From positions 1 to 64,000 of the forward strand of contig CALVEH010000002.1 of the NCBI GenBank assembly GCA_944326545.1: DNA of 64,000 nucleotides. The letters are read 5' to 3'. The DNA is from Candidatus Gastranaerophilales bacterium. Lineage in GTDB: Bacteria; Cyanobacteriota; Vampirovibrionia; Gastranaerophilales; Gastranaerophilaceae. Position 1 is the stretch's first letter, and the number at the start of each line of letters is the position of its first letter. Under the pieces are notes generated by a model. That model saw only the letters and a program-made list of their open reading frames with translations. It did not search any database and was not told the origin of the DNA. Both the position numbers and the translations under genes were made by a program. This document shows positions 39,345 through 49,657 of the stretch, one piece after another.

Positions 39345-42300
39345 ATGAGCGCGTTTGTAAATAAATTAAACACGAAAGTATTAACAGCAGCATTTATCTT
39401 GTCAGTAATAGCAATGCCTGCGCTTGCAGATGTTCCTGTACCTACATTGGATAGGGTAAAATCAGAGCAGTCAGCGTTTTTGGATACTGATTATTCTGCT
39501 TATAGGTTAACTGAAATCACAGCAGATGTGACAGCACCGGATGGTGCAATTACCATTAATATTGCAGGTAAGGAGTATTTTTATACCCCAACTGATAACA
39601 AAGATGTACTTCAATTACTTTCTGCAACAGGAAGTACAGCGTTAATAGAAACAACACAAGATAAAGCACTTTATACAACACGTGAGGGCAAGTACTACAC
39701 CTATGATTCAAGTAAATTAAAAGATTCTGCTTACACCCTTACAGAAGCAGCATCAGCAGACGAGCCTAATACTATAACTCTTTATGATAAAAAAGAGATA
39801 ATAAAGTATTACGACCCAACAACAGGCAAAGAAGTAGCAGAAGCAGACAGATTGCCTGATATTGAATATAAAGAAGTATCAACAATAGAAACAACACCAA
39901 AATACTACACGGTGAACCTCAATAAAACCCAATACGGCGACCCCAACGGCACAACTACACTAACCTACGGCTGGGAAAAGAATGCAGATACAGGTAATTT
40001 GGAATTCAAACAAGATCCTGCAGCCCCTGTAGGACAGACAATAACGTATTCATATAGTGAAGATTCTTTTACACAAACTATAGAAGGCAAAACAATTAAC
40101 GAGTCAGTGACAGACCCGTCAGGCACATCTTCAAGCAAGCCCTATATTATTGAAGGCGGGGTTGGTTTAAATAACCCTGTAGACAATACATATATCATTG
40201 ATAATGTGCTTTACATAGGCAACAAAGTAACCGGTACACTTGAATCCACTACTAATTCTAATAAATACGCACAAGTATCAGGCGGTGCGGTTTATAATGC
40301 TGGTGAGTTAACCTCTGTAACAGGATTATTTATAAACAACAGCGTTGAGGCCTATAGTACAGTTTCTGGACCTTACTTTGCTTACAACTATGCTTATGGC
40401 GGTGCGTTATACAATTCAGGTGCAATAGGTGATATTTTTGCAAATTTTATTGGTAACAACGTGTCGTCAATTGCGATTTTTGCTTTTGCCAAAGGCGGAG
40501 CGATTTATAATAATGAAGGAACAATCGGAGATATAACCGGTGATTTTATAGGAAACTATGCGTCTGAGGATCATGGTGATGCCTTTGGTGGAGCGATTTA
40601 TAACAATAATGGAACAATCGGAGATATAACCGGTGATTTTATAGGAAACTATGTGTCTGCTAATGATTATACTGAGGGCGGGGCGATTTATAACGATGAA
40701 GGAACAATCGGAGATATAACAGGCGACTTTATAGGCAACTATGCTTCATCTCCTGACCGTGCAAATGGCGGAGCGATTCGTAATGATCATGGAACAATCG
40801 GCAATATGACCGGCAATTTCATAGGCAACTATGTGCGTTCTGATAATTTTAGTAGCCTTGGTAGTGACGTCATTGGCGGAGCGATTTATAACGGTGGAAC
40901 AATCGAAAATATAACCGGTGATTTCATAGGCAACTATGCATCTTCAACTGATCCTTCTGGTGCCAGTGCTTCTGGCGGTGCGATTTTTGGAGGAACAATT
41001 GGAAATATAACCGGTGATTTTATTGGTAACTATGCGTTTTCTACAGAATCTTCAGCCAGTGGCGGTGCGATTGATACTGCTGGAACAATTGGATATATAA
41101 CAGGAGATTTCATAGGCAACTATGTATCATCTTCTGACGGTGTCAGTGGCGGAGCGATTGATAACAGTGGAACAATCTGCAATATGACAGGCGATTTCAT
41201 CGGCAACTATGCGTATTCAAACAATGATTCAGCCAAGGGTGGTGCGATTAACAACAACAGTGCTACAATCGGAAATATAACAGGTGATTTCATAGGCAAC
41301 TATGCGTATTCTGAAGGTACTAGTACTTTTTATTCTTATGCCTATGGCGGTGCGATTCGTAATGATGGAAGCTTTAGAAGTGGAAAAAACATTAGCAATA
41401 TAACTGGTAATTTTATAGGTAACTATGCGCGTTCAAGTACTTACGTTGCCAATGGCGGTGCGATTTATAATGAAGATGGAACAATCGGCAATATAACGGG
41501 CAATTTTATAGGCAACTATGCGTCAGGTTCTTATGCCAATGGTGGCGCGATTTATAACAATAGTGGAACAATCGAAAATATAACCGGAGATTTTATAGGT
41601 AACTATGCTCAATCAAACAGCAGTTACGCCTTAGGCGGTGCAATATACAATTTTTCGAAGTTATACTATACAGCTGCAATCGGCCTTACAAACAACAACT
41701 TTTTAAACAACTATGCAAAATCAGAAACCGGTACAGCCAAGGGTGGTGCAATATTCACATACTATAACCTTACTCTAAATGCCGACAACGGAACTTCTTT
41801 AATCTCAGGCAACTACACTGAATCTAACGGAGTGAAAGAAAATAATGCAATATATGTAGCTAACCTTGCCAACTCATCAGGAAAAATACAAAGAAATACA
41901 ACCCTAACCCTTAATGCAGTAAATAACGGAAAAATTCAAATAGACGACACAATCTCAGGCGGTTCGTACTATTACAGTTCATCTTCTCCAAAATTCTGGG
42001 AAACCTCAGGCCATGCATATAACCTAGCCTTAACAGGAGACGGTACAGGTGCAGTATCACTATACAACGATGTGGAAAATGCCAAGGTTACAGTACAAAA
42101 CGTGACAGTTGACCTAGCCAACAACGAAACACGTGACTACAATTTGGTTTCAATGACAGCAAATGAAAATACAAAACTTGATATAGATATTGACTTAAAC
42201 AATCAAACAGCTGATACAATTACAACTCAGAATACTTCAACAGGTACAATAACTCTTAACCTTATCAATTTTATAGGTAAATACGAAGGAACTCCCGTAA

Positions 42301-44519
42301 CTGTTCAAATCTTGAATACTCAATCAGATGCACTTCAACTTGCACTTACGGAAAATATAATAACACTGCCAGATGTTGATACTACAGTCTATAACGACCA
42401 AATAATATCAGAAGCAGGTGCAATAGAACTTTCTACAACAAATACAACAAACGATAGTATAACTATTAAAGATAAAATCTATGATACATTAGATGTAATA
42501 ACAACAAAAGATACAGCAGAAGAACGTAACTTCACTTTCAGAACAACAGACAACTACATAGCATCAAAAGATCTTGGAACAACAACCAAAGGTACATTAA
42601 ACATCAACGGTCTTGGTAAATCTACCCCATCAACAATAGATGCCAACAACCACACAATGTTTGACCTTCGAAACGAAACTACTTTAAACATATCAAATAC
42701 AACAATCAAAAACGCTAAAGACTTTGTAATTAAAGCAGAAAATGCTAACTCAGTTGTAAACCTCACTAACGCATCATTTAAAGATACTCAAGGTACAGCA
42801 ATACAATCTAATGTAGATGTAAACATTACAGCAGACGGAGCAAAATCAGAGTTCTCAGGCAATACTCAAGCTATCCAAATGAACAACGCCGATAAAACAA
42901 TAACAATGAACTCTGTAAACTCTGGAGAAATTGTCCTCTCTGATATCATAGACGGTACACAAGGTTATAGCATTAAATTAGACGGCGACAACAAATCAAA
43001 AATAACATTAAACAACAATATCAATAACGCTAACATATCTTTAGATAATACAAACCTCTACTTATCTAAAGAAAACCTACTTGATAACTCACAAGCATTA
43101 ACACTTAACTCAGGTTCAATGTATCTTAATAACGATGCAATAGGTACAATGCACCTTCCTACATTAAACCTTGCAGGAACAACAAACCTCTCTGTAGATG
43201 TTGACCTTGCTAATGAAACAATGGATAGAATCACAGCTGATACGTATAATATAACAAATGATGCAACCCTTAACGTAAATAACCTTAAACTATTATCTAC
43301 AACAGAAAAAGACAGTGTAAAAATTCTGTTTGCAGATAAAGAACTTGCAAACAACGTAGCATATACAGGAGAATCTCCAACTTCATATAAAGGAACAAAT
43401 GTAATCTACTCACCAATATACAAATACAACGTAAACTACGGAGTAGATGAAAATGACAAACTTGGTTATTTCTTCTTTGACAGAGTCATGTCAGGCTCAG
43501 GAAGCAATGGTAATGCAAGTGATGCATTCAACCCTGCAGTCTTAGCACCAAGTGTTGCAACTCAAGCAGGTGCATATACAACACAACTACAAACATTTAA
43601 CTATGCATTCCAACATTCTGATACATTTATGAATATCCCATATCTTGAACGTACTGCGATGATTAATCAAAATAAATACGCTTTATCACCAACAGGAGAT
43701 GCAACAGACGTTGGAACATTCTCACCACTTTTAACAAAAGAAGATACATCAGGCTTCTGGGTAAAACCATACGCAAGCTTTGAAAATATCCCGTTAAACA
43801 ACGGTCCTAAAGTATCAAACATCAACTACGGTACATTAGTCGGATATGATAGCTCACTCACCCCTGTAGCCAAAGGATGGGAAAGAGTATTAACAGGATA
43901 CATAGGATACAACGGAGCTAGTCAAAGATACTCTGGCGTTGATGCATATCAAAACGGAGGAATCTTAGGCGGAACAGCAACAATGTATAAAGGCAACTTC
44001 TTTAACGCAACAACATTATCAGTTGGAGCAACAGCAGGAGATGCTAGTACAATGTACGGAAATGAAAACTATGCAATGTTGTTAGCAGGTATAGGAAACA
44101 AAACAGGATACAACTTTGAATTTAAAGACGGAAGAATAATTTTACAACCAAACTTTCTCATAAGCTATACATTTGTAAATACATTTGATTATACAAACGG
44201 AGCAGGTGTAAGAATAAAAAGCGACCCACTTAACGCAATCCAACTTGCTCCCGGATTAAAACTTATCGGAAACACAAAAACAGGATGGCAGCCATATTTA
44301 AGCGTAGCAATGGTATGGAACTTACTTGATGACAGCAAAGTAACAGCAAATGATGTAAGATTACCCGAGATGAGCATAGACCCATATGTACAATACGGAG
44401 CTGGTATTCAAAAGAGATTCAAAGACAGATTCATAGCCTTTGGTCAAGCAATGATACACAACGGCGGTCGTAACGGTGTATCACTCACTGGCGGTATTAG
44501 ATGGTCTGTTGGTAAATAA
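39345..44519 (+). CDS. Autotransporter adhesin with Pmp-like GGAI/FxxN repeats
   Basis: This 1724-residue type Va surface protein has a signal peptide ending near residue 28 (AMPALA). Residues about 312-830 carry 16 consecutive units that open with GGA[IVL]. Almost every unit also contains FIGN or a similar FxxN motif, in 1:1 alternation (consensus GGAIYNN-GTIGNITGDFIGNYA). This is the hallmark of chlamydial polymorphic membrane protein repeats. Beta-helix Thr/Asn-rich passenger sequence follows. The last ~270 residues, from SGFWVKPYASF, form an autotransporter beta-barrel; the terminus is IRWSVGK rather than a strict terminal aromatic. It is a single gene with its own terminator and a possible Fur-like site upstream. 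Function: surface adhesion, inferred. Confidence 0.9.
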   Translation: MSAFVNKLNTKVLTAAFILSVIAMPALADVPVPTLDRVKSEQSAFLDTDYSAYRLTEITADVTAPDGAITINIAGKEYFYTPTDNKDVLQLLSATGSTALIETTQDKALYTTREGKYYTYDSSKLKDSAYTLTEAASADEPNTITLYDKKEIIKYYDPTTGKEVAEADRLPDIEYKEVSTIETTPKYYTVNLNKTQYGDPNGTTTLTYGWEKNADTGNLEFKQDPAAPVGQTITYSYSEDSFTQTIEGKTINESVTDPSGTSSSKPYIIEGGVGLNNPVDNTYIIDNVLYIGNKVTGTLESTTNSNKYAQVSGGAVYNAGELTSVTGLFINNSVEAYSTVSGPYFAYNYAYGGALYNSGAIGDIFANFIGNNVSSIAIFAFAKGGAIYNNEGTIGDITGDFIGNYASEDHGDAFGGAIYNNNGTIGDITGDFIGNYVSANDYTEGGAIYNDEGTIGDITGDFIGNYASSPDRANGGAIRNDHGTIGNMTGNFIGNYVRSDNFSSLGSDVIGGAIYNGGTIENITGDFIGNYASSTDPSGASASGGAIFGGTIGNITGDFIGNYAFSTESSASGGAIDTAGTIGYITGDFIGNYVSSSDGVSGGAIDNSGTICNMTGDFIGNYAYSNNDSAKGGAINNNSATIGNITGDFIGNYAYSEGTSTFYSYAYGGAIRNDGSFRSGKNISNITGNFIGNYARSSTYVANGGAIYNEDGTIGNITGNFIGNYASGSYANGGAIYNNSGTIENITGDFIGNYAQSNSSYALGGAIYNFSKLYYTAAIGLTNNNFLNNYAKSETGTAKGGAIFTYYNLTLNADNGTSLISGNYTESNGVKENNAIYVANLANSSGKIQRNTTLTLNAVNNGKIQIDDTISGGSYYYSSSSPKFWETSGHAYNLALTGDGTGAVSLYNDVENAKVTVQNVTVDLANNETRDYNLVSMTANENTKLDIDIDLNNQTADTITTQNTSTGTITLNLINFIGKYEGTPVTVQILNTQSDALQLALTENIITLPDVDTTVYNDQIISEAGAIELSTTNTTNDSITIKDKIYDTLDVITTKDTAEERNFTFRTTDNYIASKDLGTTTKGTLNINGLGKSTPSTIDANNHTMFDLRNETTLNISNTTIKNAKDFVIKAENANSVVNLTNASFKDTQGTAIQSNVDVNITADGAKSEFSGNTQAIQMNNADKTITMNSVNSGEIVLSDIIDGTQGYSIKLDGDNKSKITLNNNINNANISLDNTNLYLSKENLLDNSQALTLNSGSMYLNNDAIGTMHLPTLNLAGTTNLSVDVDLANETMDRITADTYNITNDATLNVNNLKLLSTTEKDSVKILFADKELANNVAYTGESPTSYKGTNVIYSPIYKYNVNYGVDENDKLGYFFFDRVMSGSGSNGNASDAFNPAVLAPSVATQAGAYTTQLQTFNYAFQHSDTFMNIPYLERTAMINQNKYALSPTGDATDVGTFSPLLTKEDTSGFWVKPYASFENIPLNNGPKVSNINYGTLVGYDSSLTPVAKGWERVLTGYIGYNGASQRYSGVDAYQNGGILGGTATMYKGNFFNATTLSVGATAGDASTMYGNENYAMLLAGIGNKTGYNFEFKDGRIILQPNFLISYTFVNTFDYTNGAGVRIKSDPLNAIQLAPGLKLIGNTKTGWQPYLSVAMVWNLLDDSKVTANDVRLPEMSIDPYVQYGAGIQKRFKDRFIAFGQAMIHNGGRNGVSLTGGIRWSVGK
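40281..41830 (+). repeat. Tandem coding repeats (16 GGA units) in the autotransporter
   Basis: The period is variable, about 27-40 codons. The most conserved block is GTIGNITGDFIGNYA, with DNA identity high between several neighbouring units (ACAATCGGAGATATAACCGG recurs). The variable spacer between units is Ser/Asp/Tyr-rich. The array is suited to unit gain and loss by recombination. Confidence 0.9.
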
Positions 44520-44520
44520 T

Positions 44521-44549
44521 AAAAAAGCAGGCAATTAGCCTGCTTTTTT
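44521..44549 (+). terminator. Terminator between the autotransporter and skp-like gene
   Basis: A 12-bp stem AAAAAAGCAGGC / GCCTGCTTTTTT has an AATTA loop and sits right after the stop codon. Symmetric A/T runs make it usable by the convergent minus-strand gene too. Confidence 0.88.
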
Positions 44550-44560
44550 ATTAAAGAAAT

Positions 44561-45037
44561 CTATTTATTAATTGGTTTAAATTTACCTGAATTTAAGTAA
44601 TTAATAACATCTTGCGACAAATCCACACCGCCTGTAAAAATTACTCTATAATCAAGAACGACATCGATCTTTTTATCTGCTGCAACAGCTTTTGTTGCTT
44701 CTAAGATATTTGTTTCAACTTCTTGGGCTTTTTTTAGTTTTAACTTATCAAAAGCCTCACTTTTAGCTTTGAAGTCTTTTTGGACTTGTTCTTCAAAGTT
44801 CTTTTTATTTATAGGTGAATCAATGTTTTTGTATTGTTTTTCTTTATCCATTAAAAACTGTTGGAGTTCAAGATATTTTGTATCTATCTCTTTATATGCA
44901 GCTTTAGCATACTCGTAATTAGATTCTACATTTTTATAATTTACATAACCAATAGTTTGCGCATCTGCAGAAGCATTCAAACCAACAAATGCTAACAAAG
45001 CGACAGCTGAAAGAAATATTGATTTAATCTTTTTCAT
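44561..45037 (-). CDS. OmpH/Skp-family periplasmic chaperone
   Basis: This 158-residue exported helical protein has a signal peptide ending near residue 26 (ASADA). It opens with IGYVNYKNVESNYEYAK, the typical Skp start. A long charged coiled-coil tentacle region runs through about 45-120, and a C-terminal strand region (KKIDVVLDYRVIFTGGVDLSQDVI) matches the family. Skp holds unfolded outer-membrane proteins, so it could assist the autotransporter and TpsB in this window. It is divergent from the AsmA-like gene, an arrangement that suggests an outer-membrane biogenesis pair. Confidence 0.88.
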   Translation of the reverse strand: MKKIKSIFLSAVALLAFVGLNASADAQTIGYVNYKNVESNYEYAKAAYKEIDTKYLELQQFLMDKEKQYKNIDSPINKKNFEEQVQKDFKAKSEAFDKLKLKKAQEVETNILEATKAVAADKKIDVVLDYRVIFTGGVDLSQDVINYLNSGKFKPINK

Positions 45038-45163
45038 AAATTCTCCCCACTATGAATTAATCCTAATAATTTAATAATTTTAACAACAATTACATGTAAA
45101 GACAAGTGAAAAAAAAAGTAATTGAATATATAATTAATAATTATTAGAGAGATAATAATTAAA

Positions 45164-48100
45164 ATGAATATAAAAATAAAAAACAAACTTTTAGTATATT
45201 TACTGTTATTGATACTTTTAGCAGAGTTCATATTTCTGATTGCTGTCCCAAAAGTAGCAAACAATCTTGTATCAAATGGAAGCCTACAACGACATGTAAA
45301 GCAAAAAACAGGTATTAATTTAGCTTATGAAACATTAAGTATCAAAACAACTCCTGCATTTGTTCTTGAAATAGAAGGCAGTAAAATATCAGCCCAGGAT
45401 AAAAACAAAAATGAACTGCTTAAAGCTGATGATATAGATTTGTCCTTATATCTACCGTCTCTTTTATGGCAAAAAATTATAATAAAAAATATTAATACTA
45501 ATGATTTTAGTTTTGTAATTACAAGAAAAAAAGATAAAAAAATATATTTTGGGGATTATGAAATAAAAGTAAATTCAACACATCCCAAAACCCCAAACAT
45601 AGACATTGACAAACTGTCTGTTAACAATGTTAGCATAACGTTTGACGATAAATTTATAGAACAAAAAACAAATTTAAAAATAGAAACAACTGACTTCTTC
45701 TATAAAAAAGACAAAAATCTTAAACTTGTTGTTAATTCTGGTATATACATCAATGACCACAAAAAAACCGATATAGTAGCAGATATTTCATCAAGACTTC
45801 CACTAAAGAAACATCTTAGTAAGTCAAATTCAAAGAGCAAACTATTTGTTAAAATAAATGATTTAGATTTATCTAACTACTCAAAATACGTGTCTTACTT
45901 ACTAAAACAAGACATAAAAGCATCAAAAGGGATAATAGATTTTGTTGCCAAAAGCACAGTTGATGACATTGTAACAGCAATGTATATAAAAGATTTGCAA
46001 ATTGACATGCAAAACCCTCTTGATTCAATAAAATCTGATTCTGCAATCAGAATAGCAAGCAACATAAAACTTGAAAAAGATAGTATAAACGTAACAAAAG
46101 CACAAATAAAAACAGCAAACTCACAAATTGACATTAATGGCAATATCAGCAAATACTTATCAGAAAACCCTTACTTAGATTTGAATATTGATGTGGCAAA
46201 AGCAAACGTACATTCAATGTATAATCTTGTCCCGACATTAAAAGAAGATGTAACCTTTGCTATAAGGAAATTCAAAAAATATGGAGCTTGGGGACAAGCA
46301 AAAGGAAATTTAAACATAAAAGGGAATTTGAAAGAACCTGATATTTACGGTGAAATAAACTTATCAGACGTATACATAGTAAAAGATAATCCTATAGTGC
46401 CTCACTGCAAAATTTACGCTAAATTTTTAGGCAAAAATGTATATGTTAGAACACGAGTATTTGCAGGACACGGAGAACACGTGGACATTGAAGGTACAGC
46501 CCAAATGAAACTGTATGGCGCAGGTAAATTTAGAGTTGTATCTTCATCTAATGTTGACTTGGGCACTGCAGAATATATGCTTGTACCAATCCACGAAGTT
46601 GTAGGATTTGATATCGGTCCTGTACCATACATGACAATAAAAGGTAAAGGCAACATAGATTTAACGACAGTCGGAACAATTCTTGACGGGGCAGCATACG
46701 GTCAGTTTAATTTTATGAAAACAACAGCTACTCTTCAGGGATTAAACACGACATTAGAAAATGCAAATGGAGTGCTTGATTTCAAAGGAAAAGACATGCA
46801 CTTTTACACAAAGCAAGCGTTTATAAACAAACAGCCAATAAAAGTTGACGGAAAAGCAAATCTGAACGGAAATATAGACTTTGATATCACAGCTAATTCA
46901 ATAAAAATAGAAGATTTATTTAAAATACTAAATACAAGCAGTATTTTGTCTGATAAAAAAGACATTGTAAGTCCAATAAAAAAAATAAACGGCAACACAA
47001 AAATTTCCATAAAACTAACAGGCGTTGTAAAAGATTTTGGAGAAATATTAAAAAAGAACACACTTAACATATCAGGTAATCTAAAACTAAACAATACTAC
47101 AGCAGAAATAAAAGACTTACCTGTGCCAGCTCAAAAACTTTACGGCACAATCAATTTTAATAACAATGACTGGCAAGCAAATTTAAAAGGAACAGCAGCA
47201 AGCTCTACTATTGAAGTAAATGGTTATAGTAAACAACAAAAAACAGACATCACATTTAAAGCACCAGCACTAAAAACTGATGAACTCATAAAAGTATTAC
47301 TTAAACCAAATAAAAATTTATCTGAAATACCTTCAACAAACTCACTAATAAGCTTTTTAGCACATTATAAAAATGATTCCAATAAAATAGATTTAAAAAA
47401 ACTGACAGCTGAGGGCAAATTCAGAAAATCAACAAATAATCCTCAAAACAATGATATTGTAATAAATTCAGGAAGTTTTAGCATCTCAAACGGTGATATA
47501 AATCTCAAAAACTTTGATGCAAAACTTTTCAATTCCAAAATTCAAGCAAACGGAAAAATATCAGAGTTTTATTCAAAAGATTACAAAATCAGCGGCAAAT
47601 TTAACCTTTCTGATTTTGATATATCAGCGTTTAATACATTAAAAAGACTCACAATTTTACCGCCATATGTAAAAAGTCTTCTAAATGCATATGAAAACTA
47701 TCAAGGAACAGCTGATGCGCATGTAACTTGTTTCAACAACAACTTAAAAGGTCAAATAAATCTTAAAAACATCAAGTTTAACCACAAATATTTCAAAACA
47801 CCTATTGCAATAGAAAAAGGTGAAATACTTCTTGACGGTTCAAAAATAACATTGCATTCCATAATTGCACAAATTGACAAAACGCCTGTATTTTTGAATA
47901 TTTCCTTGCAAGATTTAGATAAAACAATGAGATTAAACGGTTATTTTACAACAAAACTTACAGAGCAATTTGTCAATAAATACATCAACACTTTTTTGAC
48001 TTACCCAATTAAACCCAAAGGGGATATCACAATAACAACAGACCTTGGCGGAGATGTTAACAATTTAAGACTAAAACCAGTTATAAAATTTGCACAAGGC

Positions 48101-49654
48101 GCAGATATCTACTATATGGGAGCAAACCTCGGAGACGAAAGCGAACAAAGAGAACTCAGAGGAAATATTGTAATAAAAGATAACGGCAATACATTTGACA
48201 TAGAAGATTTCGCATACAAAAGATATATGTCATCCCAAAATGACAAAATATACCCAATAACAATTTTTAAAGGACACGGTATAGTAAACAAACAAGCTAA
48301 CGGCTTTTATGCTAAAAACTTAAACATAGAAACAAAAAACAACGCAAACGTTAAGCTGTTTAACATAATATTCAAAAAATCAATACTAAAGCAAGGGATG
48401 TTTAACTGCAAATTGAATGTTAACGGCAATTTAGAATCTCCAATTATTGTGGGACATATCAACATGCACAATCTTGATATGCCACTATACGACACCCTTG
48501 TTAAATCATTAACTGCAAAATTCCAAGGCAAATCCCTTTACGTCAATATAAATGGAGAATCAATGGGTTCTGATTTTTCAGTTAATTTGGTAAGCGGAAA
48601 TCACTTAGTACGTCCTATTGTCATTGACAAATTGGACATAAAATCCAATCACGTAAATCTTGATAAATTTATAGACTCTTTGACACAAATACCAACACCA
48701 AACACTGTTAACCGTCTTGTTGATATTCAACCAAGTACAAATAATGTAAACGCGATTATACCATCATTTAATATATCTGATTTTCAAATAAAAAATGGAA
48801 CACTGTCAGCAAATGAAATAGCAATCAGAGACTTAAGTGCAAACAATTATTCTTCTAATTTTTCATTGGGAGAAGATATGGTGTTAAATGTCGATAAACT
48901 TACATTTGATGTAACAACAGGCAAAATGATTGGTACTGCAAAATATGATTTTTCTAACGGAAAAATAAAAACTAACATATCTGCTCTCAATGTTGATTCA
49001 AACAAAGTAGCATCGTCATTATTTGGTTTCAACGACCAAATATTTGGTACCGCTAACGGAAACATATCTGTTACAACACACGGTGCCAGCGAAGAAGAAC
49101 GTATAAAAAATATGTTTGGCTACGTATATTTTGAAATTGCAAACGGAAAAATGCCTAAACTTGGTTCCGTAGAATACTTACTTAAAGCAGGAAACCTCAT
49201 AAAAAGCGGTATAACTGGTGCTAGCCTTAACAACTTTATCGAACTAATTGCACCTATAAAAACAGGATATTTTGAATCAATTAAAGGAAGCTTTACTCTT
49301 AAAAACGGTGTTGCTCAAAATATAGAAGTATACTCAAAAGGTGACAACCTCAACATTTACATAAATGGAGAATTTGATGTACTACAAAGTTATGCAAATA
49401 TGAGAGTATTTGGCAGACTAACAAAAAGAGCCACAAATATCCTTGGACCAATCGGCAACCTTTCATTTAATTCATTACTCAACGCTATCCCTGGTATAAA
49501 ACTTGGAAAAAATGAAAAAAGCGGATTTATAAGAGACCTAAACAAAATCCCAGGAGTTGAGCTAGATAACCAACAATACAGAATCTTTACTGTTAAAATT
49601 GACGGCAAACTGAACGAAAATAAATTCGTTAAAAACTTCCGTTGGATGGAATAA
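45164..49654 (+). CDS. AsmA/TamB-like envelope bridge protein
   Basis: This 1496-residue protein has an N-terminal inner-membrane anchor (about 9-29) and a very long periplasmic part of repeating beta-strand, Lys/Asn/Ile-rich segments. Phrases such as GNLNIKGNLKEPDIYGEINL and GDITITTDLGGDVNNLRL are typical of the AsmA/YhdP/TamB repeat. The C-terminal 150 residues (GYVYFEIANGKMPKLGSVEYLL, with FGRLTKRATNILGPIGNLS) match AsmA-type C-terminal regions. Such proteins form hydrophobic grooves thought to move phospholipid between the membranes or to help outer-membrane assembly. It is a single gene, divergent from the Skp-like gene; its first 19 codons overlap the shared control region. Confidence 0.85.
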   Translation: MNIKIKNKLLVYLLLLILLAEFIFLIAVPKVANNLVSNGSLQRHVKQKTGINLAYETLSIKTTPAFVLEIEGSKISAQDKNKNELLKADDIDLSLYLPSLLWQKIIIKNINTNDFSFVITRKKDKKIYFGDYEIKVNSTHPKTPNIDIDKLSVNNVSITFDDKFIEQKTNLKIETTDFFYKKDKNLKLVVNSGIYINDHKKTDIVADISSRLPLKKHLSKSNSKSKLFVKINDLDLSNYSKYVSYLLKQDIKASKGIIDFVAKSTVDDIVTAMYIKDLQIDMQNPLDSIKSDSAIRIASNIKLEKDSINVTKAQIKTANSQIDINGNISKYLSENPYLDLNIDVAKANVHSMYNLVPTLKEDVTFAIRKFKKYGAWGQAKGNLNIKGNLKEPDIYGEINLSDVYIVKDNPIVPHCKIYAKFLGKNVYVRTRVFAGHGEHVDIEGTAQMKLYGAGKFRVVSSSNVDLGTAEYMLVPIHEVVGFDIGPVPYMTIKGKGNIDLTTVGTILDGAAYGQFNFMKTTATLQGLNTTLENANGVLDFKGKDMHFYTKQAFINKQPIKVDGKANLNGNIDFDITANSIKIEDLFKILNTSSILSDKKDIVSPIKKINGNTKISIKLTGVVKDFGEILKKNTLNISGNLKLNNTTAEIKDLPVPAQKLYGTINFNNNDWQANLKGTAASSTIEVNGYSKQQKTDITFKAPALKTDELIKVLLKPNKNLSEIPSTNSLISFLAHYKNDSNKIDLKKLTAEGKFRKSTNNPQNNDIVINSGSFSISNGDINLKNFDAKLFNSKIQANGKISEFYSKDYKISGKFNLSDFDISAFNTLKRLTILPPYVKSLLNAYENYQGTADAHVTCFNNNLKGQINLKNIKFNHKYFKTPIAIEKGEILLDGSKITLHSIIAQIDKTPVFLNISLQDLDKTMRLNGYFTTKLTEQFVNKYINTFLTYPIKPKGDITITTDLGGDVNNLRLKPVIKFAQGADIYYMGANLGDESEQRELRGNIVIKDNGNTFDIEDFAYKRYMSSQNDKIYPITIFKGHGIVNKQANGFYAKNLNIETKNNANVKLFNIIFKKSILKQGMFNCKLNVNGNLESPIIVGHINMHNLDMPLYDTLVKSLTAKFQGKSLYVNINGESMGSDFSVNLVSGNHLVRPIVIDKLDIKSNHVNLDKFIDSLTQIPTPNTVNRLVDIQPSTNNVNAIIPSFNISDFQIKNGTLSANEIAIRDLSANNYSSNFSLGEDMVLNVDKLTFDVTTGKMIGTAKYDFSNGKIKTNISALNVDSNKVASSLFGFNDQIFGTANGNISVTTHGASEEERIKNMFGYVYFEIANGKMPKLGSVEYLLKAGNLIKSGITGASLNNFIELIAPIKTGYFESIKGSFTLKNGVAQNIEVYSKGDNLNIYINGEFDVLQSYANMRVFGRLTKRATNILGPIGNLSFNSLLNAIPGIKLGKNEKSGFIRDLNKIPGVELDNQQYRIFTVKIDGKLNENKFVKNFRWME

Positions 49655-49657
49655 AAA

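Noticed and set aside
40281-41830. CRISPR array
   Set aside because: The repeats are in-frame coding units of variable length with diverged sequence, not identical short repeats with unique spacers.
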